DNA of 64,000 bases from [Empedobacter] haloabium (GTDB lineage: Bacteria; Pseudomonadota; Gammaproteobacteria; Burkholderiales; Burkholderiaceae_D): assembly GCA_008011715.2 (NCBI GenBank), contig CP136508.1, forward strand, positions 3,720,001 to 3,784,000, given 5' to 3'. The position numbers and the translations under genes were made by a program. The notes under the pieces are model-generated. The model worked only from the letters and a program-made list of their open reading frames with translations, made no database searches and had not been told where the DNA came from. Positions 50,751 to 59,483 of this stretch are shown piece after piece; the stretch's first letter is position 1; every line of letters begins with the position of its first letter.

Positions 50751-51935
50751 ATGCAAATCCTGCTTACCGTGCTCCTGGCCGGGCTGACGATGGTCGGTCC
50801 GCTGGCGATCGACACCTACCTGCCCTCCTTCCCCGCCATCGGCACCGAATTCGGCGCGACGCCGCTGGCCGTGCAACAGACGCTGTCGCTGTTCCTGTTC
50901 TGCTTCGCGTTCATGATGCTGTTCTACGGCACGTTGTCCGACACGTTCGGCCGCCGTCCCGTCATCCTCGTCTCATTGGTGCTGTACATCGCGGCCTGCG
51001 TGGGCGGCGCCGTGGCCGGCTCGCTGGGCTTCCTGCTGGTGTGCCGGGTACTGCAGGGCCTGGCCTCGGGCGCGGGTTCCGTCGTCGGCCGCGCCATCGT
51101 GCAGGACCGTTTTTCCGGCGCCGAGGCGCAGAAGATCCTGGGTCACATCATGATGGTGTTCGGGCTGGCGCCGGCGCTCGCACCGATCCTGGGCGGCTGG
51201 CTGCAGGTGACCTATGGCTGGCGTTCGATCTTCTGGTTCCTGGCCCTGTTCGGCGCCGTGATGACGTTCGCCGTGTGGCGCTGGCTGCCCGAGAGCCTGG
51301 CGCCGCGCGACCGCCACCCACTGCACTTCGCGACCATCGCCGGCAACTACCTGAAGGTCCTGCGCCATCGCCAGTTCCTGCTGCTGGCGGTCGCGCTGGG
51401 GGTGGCGTTCGGCGGCTTCGCGCTGTACATCGGCTCGGCCGCCTACTTCGTCATGCACATCCTGCACCTGCCGGAGACGGCATTTGCCTGGCTGTTCATT
51501 CCGTTGGTGGCGGGCATGGTGGTGGGTTCGGCGATCTCGGGCAAGGTGGCGCACCGCTACTCGCAGCAGGCGTTGATCTGGCTAGCGTATGCAGGGATGG
51601 CCGTGGCGGCGCTCGTCAACGTGGGCTATACCTACCTGTTCGCGGCGACGATCCCATGGGCCGTGCTGCCGCTGTTCTTCTATTCGCTGGCGCTGGCCGT
51701 GGCGATGCCGCCGCTGTCGTTGATCGCGCTGAACCACTTCCCCAACCACAGCGGGCTGGCCGCGTCGATGCAGTCGTTCATCCAGATGACGCTGTTCGCG
51801 CTGATCTCCGGCGTGGTGGCGCCGCTGCTGTTCGACAGCGCCTTCAAACTGGCGTGCGGCGTGCTGGGCTGCCTGGTCGTCAGCCTGCTTGCGTGGGTGC
51901 TGGCGCAGGCCGGCACGCACGCCAAGCCGAACTGA
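50751..51935 (+). CDS. Bcr/CflA-family drug:H+ antiporter (MFS)
   Basis: 394 aa from ATG 50751; an upstream ATG at 50706 is possible but adds no recognisable sequence. Twelve membrane segments; the Bcr/CflA motifs LAIDTYLPSFPAIGTEF near the start and LFYGTLSDTFGRRPVIL (MFS motif A) are clear. Exports drugs or small metabolites. Cysteine and bicyclomycin are known substrates of relatives, which is interesting opposite cysE. Confidence 0.9.
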   Translation: MQILLTVLLAGLTMVGPLAIDTYLPSFPAIGTEFGATPLAVQQTLSLFLFCFAFMMLFYGTLSDTFGRRPVILVSLVLYIAACVGGAVAGSLGFLLVCRVLQGLASGAGSVVGRAIVQDRFSGAEAQKILGHIMMVFGLAPALAPILGGWLQVTYGWRSIFWFLALFGAVMTFAVWRWLPESLAPRDRHPLHFATIAGNYLKVLRHRQFLLLAVALGVAFGGFALYIGSAAYFVMHILHLPETAFAWLFIPLVAGMVVGSAISGKVAHRYSQQALIWLAYAGMAVAALVNVGYTYLFAATIPWAVLPLFFYSLALAVAMPPLSLIALNHFPNHSGLAASMQSFIQMTLFALISGVVAPLLFDSAFKLACGVLGCLVVSLLAWVLAQAGTHAKPN

Positions 51936-51944
51936 GCCGACTGA

Positions 51945-52205
51945 TCAGGGCCACGGGGCCGGCGTGACGTCCAGGTACTGCGGGCCGCCGTCCTCGGGTT
52001 CCGGCGCCGCCTGCGGCTCCTGCTTGAGCTTTTGCGCCGGCGGCAGGCCCAGCCCGAGGATTTCCTTGCGACCCTCGACGAAGTCGGACGTGGACAGCGG
52101 ATGCTCGCTGTCCGGCCAGTTGGCGATCGCCCAGTTCTGCAGTTCCTCGAAGCGGTGCCAGACCTCGGCCACGAACTTGCGGCGCACTTCTTCTTCCATT
52201 GCCAT
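51945..52205 (-). CDS. small conserved hypothetical protein
   Basis: 86 aa from ATG 52205 preceded by GGGAGG, a strong ribosome site. Helical N-terminus (EEEVRRKFVAEVWHRFEELQ, NWAIANWP) and a Pro/acid-rich tail. No family recognised; soluble. Confidence 0.65.
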   Translation of the reverse strand: MAMEEEVRRKFVAEVWHRFEELQNWAIANWPDSEHPLSTSDFVEGRKEILGLGLPPAQKLKQEPQAAPEPEDGGPQYLDVTPAPWP

Positions 52206-52268
52206 GCTAACCTCCCTTGTGTTTTTGACTACTGTACACGAGCGGCGCGAAACATGGCGCCAGCCGCG

Positions 52269-52889
52269 TCAGGCCGGCACGATGCGGTAGGCGCAGCGGC
52301 GCGCGCCGGCCAGCTGGTGTTCGGTGCGCTGCACGCTGCAATCGGGACCCAGCACGCGCTGGAACACCTCCAGCTCGGAGCGGCAGAACTGCTGGCAGGC
52401 GCGCGCCGCGGCGCAGATGGGACAATGGTTCTCGACCAGCAGCAGCGCGCCGTCCGGCGCCGTCGCCACCTCGGCCATATAGCCTTCGGCGTCGCGCACG
52501 TGGGCCAGCGCCGCCACGCGCTCCGGCAGCGCCGCCTCGACATCCACGGCGGCGCGGTAGGCGGCCTCGCTGGCCGCTTCACGCGCGACGATCAGCTGTT
52601 CCATCGCCGGCTCGCCGAACAGCGCCTTGACCTGGTCGATCAGTTGCACCGTCAGGTCGGCGTGGCGGTCCGGGAAACGGGCGTGGCCGGCGGCCGTCAG
52701 CAGCCAGTGGCGCGATGGCCGGCCCACCTTCTCGGCCACGTCCTCGTAGCTCACCAGCCCCTTTTCCTGCGCCGCCTCCAGGTGCCGGCGCGTGCCCATC
52801 GACGTCAGGTCGAGGATCTCGGCCAGCCGCTGTGCGGTATTCGGCCCGCGGGTCTTCAGCAGGAACAGGATCTGGTCGGCGGTATTCAT
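52269..52889 (-). CDS. SufR-like HTH regulator with a Cys cluster
   Basis: 206 aa from ATG 52889. Winged helix-turn-helix (NTAQRLAEILDLTSMGTRRH) at the N-terminus, then a domain with the cysteines CPICAAARACQQFC near residues 153-166 and a late Cys pair. This resembles the SufR/ArsR-like regulators that bind an iron-sulfur cluster. It starts 8 bp after the MFS gene stop and probably controls that gene. Confidence 0.75.
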   Translation of the reverse strand: MNTADQILFLLKTRGPNTAQRLAEILDLTSMGTRRHLEAAQEKGLVSYEDVAEKVGRPSRHWLLTAAGHARFPDRHADLTVQLIDQVKALFGEPAMEQLIVAREAASEAAYRAAVDVEAALPERVAALAHVRDAEGYMAEVATAPDGALLLVENHCPICAAARACQQFCRSELEVFQRVLGPDCSVQRTEHQLAGARRCAYRIVPA

Positions 52890-52897
52890 CGGCTTGT

Positions 52898-54127
52898 TCA
52901 GGTAATGGCGTTGACAGGATGGGCGGCGGACGATGCGGCATGCCAGCGCCGCAGGCGCCAGCCGGCCCACAACGACAGCGCGGCACCGCTGCCCAGCACG
53001 AGCCGCGTATCGACCAGCACCAGCAGCGATCCGGCCAGGGCCGTCACGATGCTGGCCAGGCAGAACGTCGTCGACAACAGGCCCATGACTGCGCCCTGAC
53101 CGTAAGCAGCGAAGCGCTCCGCGGCCCAGGGTTGCATCGTCGCATTGTAGAACGCATTCGGAATGCCGAACAGTACGATCGCCGCGATGCCCACCCACAG
53201 GGTGCCCAGCGCGACAGCGCCGACCGCCGCCGCGATGGCGCAGGCATACCAGGCGGCCTGGCGCAGCGGGTCGGCGGCGACGATCCGGCCGGCGAGAACC
53301 GCCGCCCCCGTCATCACGCCGCACAGTGCCGTGTTGACGATGGCGATCCGGGCGGTGTCGTAGCCGCCCACCTCGACCAGCCAGAGCGGGAAGAAATCGT
53401 AGAACGCCGTGATGCCGCAGCTGCAAGCGAGCTGGATGGCGAACAGCGTGCGCAACGGCCGATGGCACAGCAGGTGCAGCACGTTGTCGCGCCGCGCCAC
53501 CTGCCACAGCGAGGCTTGCGTCGGTGCGACGGGCGCGCCATGCCGGCCCGGCGGCACGGCCAGCATCACCAGCACGCCGGCCAGCACCAGCGCGGCGATG
53601 GCGACGATGAACGGCACCGTGATGCCGAAGCCGACCGTGACGCCGGCCAGCAGCGGCCCCACCAGCCAGCCCAAGTGGAAGGCGCCGTTCAGCAGCGACA
53701 GCGCGCGCACCCGTTCCTGGCCGGCCAGGCGCTCGGCCAGCAAGGCGCGGGCGACGGAGCTGTTGCCTTCCATCAGGCCCGTGACGAAGCGCGCGACAAT
53801 GAACAGCGGGTAGGACTCCAGCAGCAGCGCCAGGGCCGTGACGGCGTGGCCGGCGGCGGCGCCGAAGGCGGTGGCCAGCAATATGGGACGGCGCCCGTAG
53901 CGGTCCGATACCGGTCCCAGCAAGGTCGCGCCGATCAGCAGGCCGACCGGGTTCACGGTCAGCGCGATACCGAACAGCAGCTTGGGCGGCAGCCCGAGGA
54001 AGCTGTTCAGGTCGTTGACGGCCCCCGATGCGAACAGAGGCGGCAGGATCGGATACGGCAGCGAGGTGCCGACGGTCGAGAGCAAGGCCAGCAGGCAAGC
54101 CGCGGCGATCAGGATGGGCGTTTTCAT
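52898..54127 (-). CDS. MFS transporter
   Basis: 409 aa from ATG 54127. Twelve membrane segments; motif A LLGPVSDRYGRRPILLATAF and a second-half motif are visible. A multidrug/sugar exporter-like protein; substrate unknown. First gene of a two-gene unit with the SufR-like regulator. Confidence 0.87.
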   Translation of the reverse strand: MKTPILIAAACLLALLSTVGTSLPYPILPPLFASGAVNDLNSFLGLPPKLLFGIALTVNPVGLLIGATLLGPVSDRYGRRPILLATAFGAAAGHAVTALALLLESYPLFIVARFVTGLMEGNSSVARALLAERLAGQERVRALSLLNGAFHLGWLVGPLLAGVTVGFGITVPFIVAIAALVLAGVLVMLAVPPGRHGAPVAPTQASLWQVARRDNVLHLLCHRPLRTLFAIQLACSCGITAFYDFFPLWLVEVGGYDTARIAIVNTALCGVMTGAAVLAGRIVAADPLRQAAWYACAIAAAVGAVALGTLWVGIAAIVLFGIPNAFYNATMQPWAAERFAAYGQGAVMGLLSTTFCLASIVTALAGSLLVLVDTRLVLGSGAALSLWAGWRLRRWHAASSAAHPVNAIT

Positions 54128-54240
54128 GCGGCCAGTGTACGGCTGGCGCGGCAATTAGTAAACGTTTTTATTTACTTATCTCGCGACGCTGAATCCGCCA
54201 GTGGGTTTCTTCCGGCGCCACGGAACGGCACCCAGACTGC

Positions 54241-54269
54241 GGGGTCAGTCCCTTGCAGGGACAGACCCC
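54241..54269. repeat. single REP-like hairpin
   Basis: GGGGTCAGTCCC-ttgca-GGGACAGACCCC, matching half of the units at 39.7 and 49.2 kb. It lies just downstream of trxC and upstream of the MFS gene start. Confidence 0.75.
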
Positions 54270-54275
54270 GGCGCG

Positions 54276-54716
54276 CTAGCCCATCTGGCGCGCCACCCAC
54301 GCCACGATGCTGTTGGCATCCATCGCCCCGGCCTGCCGTGCCACTTCGCGGCCGTTGCGGAACAGTGCCAGCGTGGGGATGCTGCGGATCGCGTAGCGCG
54401 CGCCGATGTCCGGGTTGGCTTCCGTGTCCACCTTGACCACGCGCACGCGCGGCTCCAGCCGCTTGGCGGCCTGCTCGTAGAATGGCGCCATGGTGCGGCA
54501 CGGGCCGCACCACGGGGCCCAGAAGTCGACCAGCACCGGCAGGTCGCTGCGTTCGATGTGCTTCAGGAAGCGGGCACTGGCCAGGTCGGCCGGCTTGCCG
54601 GCGAACAGCGCGTGCTGGCATTTGCCGCAGGTGGGTTGCTCGCCCAGGCGCTGCGCCGGTACGCGGTTGACGCCGTCGCAGTGCGGACAGACGACGTGCA
54701 GTGATTCGGTACTCAT
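54276..54716 (-). CDS. trxC: thioredoxin 2 (TrxC)
   Basis: 146 aa. An N-terminal zinc domain with two CxxC pairs (CPHC, CGKC) precedes the thioredoxin fold with the active site FWAPWCGPCRTMAP. TrxC is an oxidative-stress-linked disulfide reductase. Its ATG overlaps the stop of the upstream small membrane protein gene by 4 nt. Confidence 0.93.
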   Translation of the reverse strand: MSTESLHVVCPHCDGVNRVPAQRLGEQPTCGKCQHALFAGKPADLASARFLKHIERSDLPVLVDFWAPWCGPCRTMAPFYEQAAKRLEPRVRVVKVDTEANPDIGARYAIRSIPTLALFRNGREVARQAGAMDANSIVAWVARQMG

Positions 54717-54961
54717 TCCTTGTCCTGTCCCTTCTCGTTCTTGACGATGCCGCGCAGATTGGTCGCGGCCAGGCAGCAGTTTAATACGATCAGGGCCCAG
54801 GCATCGTCATGCCAGCCCCAGATCACCCACATGACATTGCTGACAAGGAAAACGATAAAGCCCGACAGGCGCCGCCGCGCGCTGCGCGAGCCCACCAGCC
54901 AGGCGGCCAGCAGCGACGCCGCCATGGCGGGCCATTGCAACAGCTCGATCAAATCTCCCAT
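54713..54961 (-). CDS. small membrane protein cotranscribed with trxC
   Basis: 82 aa from ATG 54961 with AGAGGAG 8 nt upstream. Three hydrophobic segments (AMAASLLAAWLVGS, GFIVFLVSNVMWVIWGW, WALIVLNCCLAATNL) in a pattern resembling small PnuC- or YgjV-like proteins. Its stop overlaps the trxC start. Function unknown. Confidence 0.75.
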   Translation of the reverse strand: MGDLIELLQWPAMAASLLAAWLVGSRSARRRLSGFIVFLVSNVMWVIWGWHDDAWALIVLNCCLAATNLRGIVKNEKGQDKE

Positions 54962-55259
54962 GCACACGCTCCTCTGCTCATCCGGGAGTCGAGTGTAGCG
55001 TCAGGCAGGAACACATGGCGCCAGCCAGCGTGCATGCATGCCGGGACAAGGCAAGGTGGGAGAAAAAGAAGAGAACAACGTAGAAAGAACGCGGACACCG
55101 GCCGCGCGCCCACGCGGCCGGCAGGCGGCTGGCGCCGCCCCGCTACGGATGCCCGCACGACCGCCCGCCGCGCCAGCATCCGCTGCATGCGACGGCGCTC
55201 AGCCCAGCACCGCCGCACGCGGCCCGCCACACACGGCGGACCCGTTCAACCTGCCGCCG
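54962..55259. other. intergenic, nothing recognised
   Basis: About 300 bp of low-complexity, purine-rich then GC-rich DNA between the trxC operon start and the phasin 3' end. No hairpin with a T-run and no small gene found. Confidence 0.4.
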
Positions 55260-55862
55260 TCAGCCCGGCTGGCCTTCCTTGCGGCTCGGCTGGCGCGTGG
55301 CCGCCTGGGCCGCCTGGGCCGTGTGCGCCGCGGCCTGGCTCATGTGCTCGGCCGCGTCGTGGCCATTGCCCATCGCGGCGCGGGCCTGGCGGGTGGCCGT
55401 GTCCATCATGCTGTCCAGCGGGTTGGCCAGCTGGCGCATCGTGTCCTGCTGACGGCGAACGGTGCGCTCGGTTTCCTCCGACGTCACGCGCGTCACTTCG
55501 TCGGTCAGCTCACGCGCGGCACGCGCCGTTTCCTCCGCGTGTTCGCCGGCCACCCGCACCAGCTTGGTCTGGCTGTCCGCCGCGATGCGCGACAGCTGCT
55601 GCTGGTAGGCGCGCAGCCGCTCCGCCGCCGGCTGGGCACGGGATGCGGTGACGTTGAATACTTCGGTCGGTTTGCCGGCGGTGACGATGGCCTGGCCGGT
55701 GGCGGCGCTGTCTTCCAGCATCGTCTGTGCCATCTGCAGGGTCAGCTCGTTGACCTGCTGCGCGGTCTGGAACAGCGAGCGGGACAGGTCGTTGAAGAAG
55801 GCGATTTGCGCCTGCACGTGATTCTTCGCCGCAGGCGTGATGCTTTGCGAGAATGGGAACAT
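55260..55862 (-). CDS. phasin-family protein
   Basis: 200 aa from ATG 55862 with AAGAGG upstream. Helical, Ala/Gln-rich, with QAQIAFFNDLSRSLFQTAQQ and ELTLQMAQTMLEDS typical of phasin_2; C-terminal tail is basic/Ala-rich. Phasins coat polyhydroxyalkanoate granules. No PHA synthase is in the window. Confidence 0.85.
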   Translation of the reverse strand: MFPFSQSITPAAKNHVQAQIAFFNDLSRSLFQTAQQVNELTLQMAQTMLEDSAATGQAIVTAGKPTEVFNVTASRAQPAAERLRAYQQQLSRIAADSQTKLVRVAGEHAEETARAARELTDEVTRVTSEETERTVRRQQDTMRQLANPLDSMMDTATRQARAAMGNGHDAAEHMSQAAAHTAQAAQAATRQPSRKEGQPG

Positions 55863-56095
55863 GGTTGCCTCTTAAGAATAGTTTTGGAAGTCCGCTGGCC
55901 AGAACCGCCATGCGGCGTGACAAGGCTACGTGGACTGACCATGACGAGCATGATCTCGATCAAACGTGTGACGCGACAGTGGGCTTGCATTTTCGGCCAT
56001 TTTCGGCACTACCTTTACCTGGCTTTACATCCGCAACCGTGTCGACCGTTGCCGCCACGGTCGATAATTTCCCTGTCGATTACAGGTGATGAGGG

Positions 56096-56440
56096 ATGGC
56101 CATGGTTTCAGCGGTATCGGGCACGACGTCGGCCGCCACGGTGGCAGGGATGACGAGCGCGGGCGACAGCACGATCGCCAGCCTGCAAAAGCAGCTGGTG
56201 GCAAGGCAGGAGGCGTTGGCCAAGGCGCAGGAGGATACGAGCGAGGCCGGGCGGAAGGAAGCCGAGCAGATCCGTCAGCAGGTGCAGGCACTGCAGCAGC
56301 GCATCGCGCAGCTGCAGGCGCAGGCGGCCGCGAAGGCGGCCGAGTCGGCGGCGCAGCAGGAACAGCGGCAAACGTCGTCGCAGGGCGCGGCGCGCGACGC
56401 CGCTGGCACCGTCGGCAGCCTGGTCGATACGTACGCCTGA
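56096..56440 (+). CDS. FlxA-like coiled-coil protein
   Basis: 114 aa from ATG 56096 (ATG 56102 also possible). Residues ~26-90 form a Gln/Ala-rich coiled coil (IASLQKQLVARQEALAKAQE, IRQQVQALQQRIAQLQAQ). FlxA-like family proteins are short coiled coils of unknown role. Divergent from phasin. Confidence 0.7.
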   Translation: MAMVSAVSGTTSAATVAGMTSAGDSTIASLQKQLVARQEALAKAQEDTSEAGRKEAEQIRQQVQALQQRIAQLQAQAAAKAAESAAQQEQRQTSSQGAARDAAGTVGSLVDTYA

Positions 56441-56500
56441 TGCGGCAGCGGTAGAATCATGGTCGTGCCCATGGTGCCGCGCGCACGCAAGGAGACGATG

Positions 56501-57298
56501 ATGGACAACGAACATGACAACGCCGGCGAGTCCGCCCGGCCCGACGATCGTGAGAGCGTGGAACGGCGCTTGCTGCGCCTGGAGTTCGAACTGGACCGCT
56601 TGAAGTCCCGGCAAGCCGAGAGCAGCGCCGAATCCGACTATCGAGACGCCCGGCGGCAGGACTGGCGCGAGCGCACCATCGCGCGGCTGGCCAACGGCTG
56701 TATCGCACTGCTGACCGGCGTGCTGCTGCTGGCCGCCCTGTCGCTGTATTGGCGCTACCACCTGGAAAAGCTGCGCATCGACGCCGTGCCGCCGTCCGCA
56801 GGGCAAGCCGCCGTGCCTGCCGCACCTGCCACCCCCGGCGCGCCTCCCGCACCGGGCCCGCCTGCCCCACCTGCCGCGCCGGCAGCGCAACCCGGCGCCG
56901 CCGCGATGCCGACGACGCCGCGCGACATCATCGAACGCTACGTCGAGCGCCAGGCGGAGCCGGCGGCACGTGGCGGCGCCCAGCTGTCGCTATCCGTCAG
57001 CGGCGTGGTCGACCTGGTCCAGTCGCTCGGCAAGGCCGGCGTCATCGGCGCCGAGGCGGCCAGGGACCTGACGACCGAGCTGACGAAGCAAGGCGCCGAG
57101 GTGGCCGCCCATACCGTCAAGGCCCTGGTCGACAAATACCTGGGCCCCGCACCAGCTCCCGCGAAGGCGCCCGCCAAGGACGGCGGCGGCCCCACCCAAC
57201 AGGTGCTGGTCAACGTCTATCCGGCCACGCCAGGCCAGAAGGCGACGACGCCGTCACGGCTGCCCAAGCCGCTGCCTCGCTGCGCGCCGGCGGCCTGA
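56501..57298 (+). CDS. membrane-anchored hypothetical protein with a proline-rich linker
   Basis: 265 aa from ATG 56501, which has AAGGAG 6 nt upstream (ATG 56498 adjoins). A coiled N-terminus (residues ~15-60), one membrane segment (CIALLTGVLLLAALSLYW, ~70-87), a Pro/Ala linker (~100-140) and a helical domain (IIERYVERQ, VDLVQSLGKAGVIGAEAARD) follow. No family recognised. It ends 3 bp before the tupA 3' end on the other strand. Confidence 0.6.
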   Translation: MDNEHDNAGESARPDDRESVERRLLRLEFELDRLKSRQAESSAESDYRDARRQDWRERTIARLANGCIALLTGVLLLAALSLYWRYHLEKLRIDAVPPSAGQAAVPAAPATPGAPPAPGPPAPPAAPAAQPGAAAMPTTPRDIIERYVERQAEPAARGGAQLSLSVSGVVDLVQSLGKAGVIGAEAARDLTTELTKQGAEVAAHTVKALVDKYLGPAPAPAKAPAKDGGGPTQQVLVNVYPATPGQKATTPSRLPKPLPRCAPAA

Positions 57299-57301
57299 TG
57301 T

Positions 57302-58102
57302 CTACTTGGCGGACGGGTAGAACAACTGCTGCCCGGCCGGCTTGAACGCGGCGATCTTCGCCTGGCCTTCGGGCGACGTGATCCATTCGATCAACTGCTT
57401 GGCACCCTTGTAGTTGATGCCGGGATGCCGGGCCGGGTTGACGGCGATGATGCCGTACGGGTTGAACATCTTCGGGTCGCCCTCGACCATGATGGCCAGG
57501 CCCGTCTTGGCCTGGTAGACGCCGTAGGTGGCGCGGTCGGTCAGCGTGTACGCTTGCAGTTCGGCGGCCATCGTCAGCACCTCGCCCATGCCCAGCCCGG
57601 CCGACACGTAGCGCGCCCCCGCCGGCTGCGCGCCGACCTGCTTCCAGTAGGCCTTTTCCATGATGTCGGTGCCGGAGTTGTCGCCGCGCGAGATGAACCT
57701 GGCGGGACCGGCGGCCATCTTGCGGAACGCGGCCAGCACGTCCTTGCCGCCCTTGATGCGGTCCGGATCGGAAACAGGGCCGACCACGATGAAATCGTTG
57801 TACATCACGTCGCGCCGGTCCACGCCCCAGCCTTCGGCCACGAACTTGTCCTCGGCGGCGCGCGCGTGCACCAGCGTGACGTCGACGTCGCCGTTCTTGG
57901 CCAGCTCCAGCGCCTTGCCGGTACCGACCGAGATCACCTGCACCTTGGTGCCCGTCTTGGCTTCGTAGAACGGCAGCAGGTAGGCCAGCAGGCCGGAATT
58001 TTCCGTGCTGGTCGTGGTGGACATGCGCAGCGTCTGCTGGGCGGAGGCGCTGCCGGCCAACGCGATGGCGACGGCAAGCAGGAATAACGAACGGCGCTTC
58101 AT
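57302..58102 (-). CDS. tupA: TupA, tungstate-binding protein
   Basis: 266 aa from ATG 58102. Signal peptide MKRRSLFLLAVAIALAGSASA and the signature STTTSTENSGLLAYLLPFYE, the oxyanion-binding motif of TupA; FISRGDNSGTDIMEKAYW is also typical. Binds tungstate (possibly molybdate) in the periplasm. Last gene of an operon with fdsA and fdhD. Confidence 0.93.
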   Translation of the reverse strand: MKRRSLFLLAVAIALAGSASAQQTLRMSTTTSTENSGLLAYLLPFYEAKTGTKVQVISVGTGKALELAKNGDVDVTLVHARAAEDKFVAEGWGVDRRDVMYNDFIVVGPVSDPDRIKGGKDVLAAFRKMAAGPARFISRGDNSGTDIMEKAYWKQVGAQPAGARYVSAGLGMGEVLTMAAELQAYTLTDRATYGVYQAKTGLAIMVEGDPKMFNPYGIIAVNPARHPGINYKGAKQLIEWITSPEGQAKIAAFKPAGQQLFYPSAK

Positions 58103-58122
58103 GGGAACTCCTTTTGTAAGAT

Positions 58123-58779
58123 CTAGCGGTACTCGAGTTGGCCGTCGCGCAGCTTCAGGCGGCGCACGTCGGCCAGGTTGATCAGGTCGCGGTCGTGGCA
58201 GGCCATGACGACGCTGGTGCCGGCCTTGGTGAGCGTGGGGATCAGCGCGATCACCTGCTCGCGCGCCTCGCCGTCCAGGTTGGCGGTCGGTTCGTCCAGC
58301 AGCAAGAGGCGCGGTCGCAGCACGCGCGCGCGGGCCAGGGCCACGCGCTGCTTTTCGCCGCCGGACAGCGTGGCGGGATCGCTGCCGCGCAGGTGCGTCA
58401 CGCCGGCCCAGGCCATCGCCTCCTCCACCCGCTCGCGCACCAGCGCGCGCGGCGCCCCGCGCGCCTCCAGCCCGTAGGCGATATTGGCCGGCACGCTGGT
58501 CGAGAACATCACGGGGTGCTGGTGCACGTAGACGATCGCATCGCGCAGCACGCGCGGATAGGGCCGCAAGGTCACGGGCGCGCCGGCGAACCGCACGTCC
58601 TCGGCCTCCACCGGCACCAGTCCCGCCAGCACGCGCAGCAGGGTGCTCTTGCCGGCCCCGTTCACGCCCGTCAGCACATAGGCGCTGGCTTCCTCGAGCG
58701 TGAAGTCGCGCAGGTCGAACAAGGTGTGCGCGCCGTGGCGCTTGCGCAGCCGCGCGGCCGTCAGCAACGCCACCGTCAC
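58123..58779 (-). CDS. tupC: TupC, tungstate ABC transporter ATPase
   Basis: 218 aa starting at GTG 58779, because GTGA overlaps the tupB stop. Walker A GVNGAGKST, signature [15 protein letters not shown], Walker B LLLLDEPTANLD. Shorter than ModC, lacking the C-terminal TOBE domain as expected for TupC. Confidence 0.9.
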   Translation of the reverse strand: MTVALLTAARLRKRHGAHTLFDLRDFTLEEASAYVLTGVNGAGKSTLLRVLAGLVPVEAEDVRFAGAPVTLRPYPRVLRDAIVYVHQHPVMFSTSVPANIAYGLEARGAPRALVRERVEEAMAWAGVTHLRGSDPATLSGGEKQRVALARARVLRPRLLLLDEPTANLDGEAREQVIALIPTLTKAGTSVVMACHDRDLINLADVRRLKLRDGQLEYR

Positions 58780-59483
58780 GTGCGCCCCCGCGCCGCGTGG
58801 GCGTCGCCCTGCAGCAGCATCAGCGCGCCGTTCATCGCCAGCGCGATCGTCACCAGCACGATGCCCAGCGCGATGCCCTGGGCAAAATCGCCCTTGCTGG
58901 TTTCCAGCGCGATGGCCGTCGTGATCGTGCGCGTCTCGCCGGCGATGTTCCCGCCCACCATCATGGCACAGCCCACTTCCGAGATCACGCGGCCGAAGCC
59001 GCTGATGACGGCCGCCATCACGCCGAAGCGCACCTCGTACAGCAGGGTCGTCATCACGCGCCAGCGCGAGGCGCCGTGCGCGATGGCCGTCTCCGCCAGG
59101 CGCGGATCGGCCGCCTGCACGGCGGTCAGCGTGAACGCCAGCAGTACGGGCAAGGCGATGATCACCTGGCCGGCCACGATGCCGGGCTGCGCGAACAGCC
59201 ATTGCAGGGGGCCGAGCGGGCCGTGGCGGGACAGCAGCAGGTACAGCAGCAAACCGATCAGCACCGTCGGCAGCGACAGCGCGGCCTGCGCCAGCCAGAT
59301 CACCAAACGGCGCCCGGGAAACTGGTGCATTGCGATGACATAGCCGGCGCCGACCGCCATGGGCGTGGCGATGACGAGCCCCAGCATGCTGGTGCTGACG
59401 GAAATCCAGATGATCCGCCACAGCACGGGATCGCCCGTCAGCAGCAGCAGGAACGCATCGTGCACGGCGGCGGTCAACGCCAT
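58776..59483 (-). CDS. tupB: TupB, tungstate ABC transporter permease
   Basis: 235 aa from ATG 59483, which shares one base with the fdhD stop (TGATG). About five membrane segments; SLPTVLIGLLLYLLLSRHGP and GRVISEVGCAMMVGGNIAGE match TupB. Works with TupA and TupC. Confidence 0.92.
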   Translation of the reverse strand: MALTAAVHDAFLLLLTGDPVLWRIIWISVSTSMLGLVIATPMAVGAGYVIAMHQFPGRRLVIWLAQAALSLPTVLIGLLLYLLLSRHGPLGPLQWLFAQPGIVAGQVIIALPVLLAFTLTAVQAADPRLAETAIAHGASRWRVMTTLLYEVRFGVMAAVISGFGRVISEVGCAMMVGGNIAGETRTITTAIALETSKGDFAQGIALGIVLVTIALAMNGALMLLQGDAHAARGRT

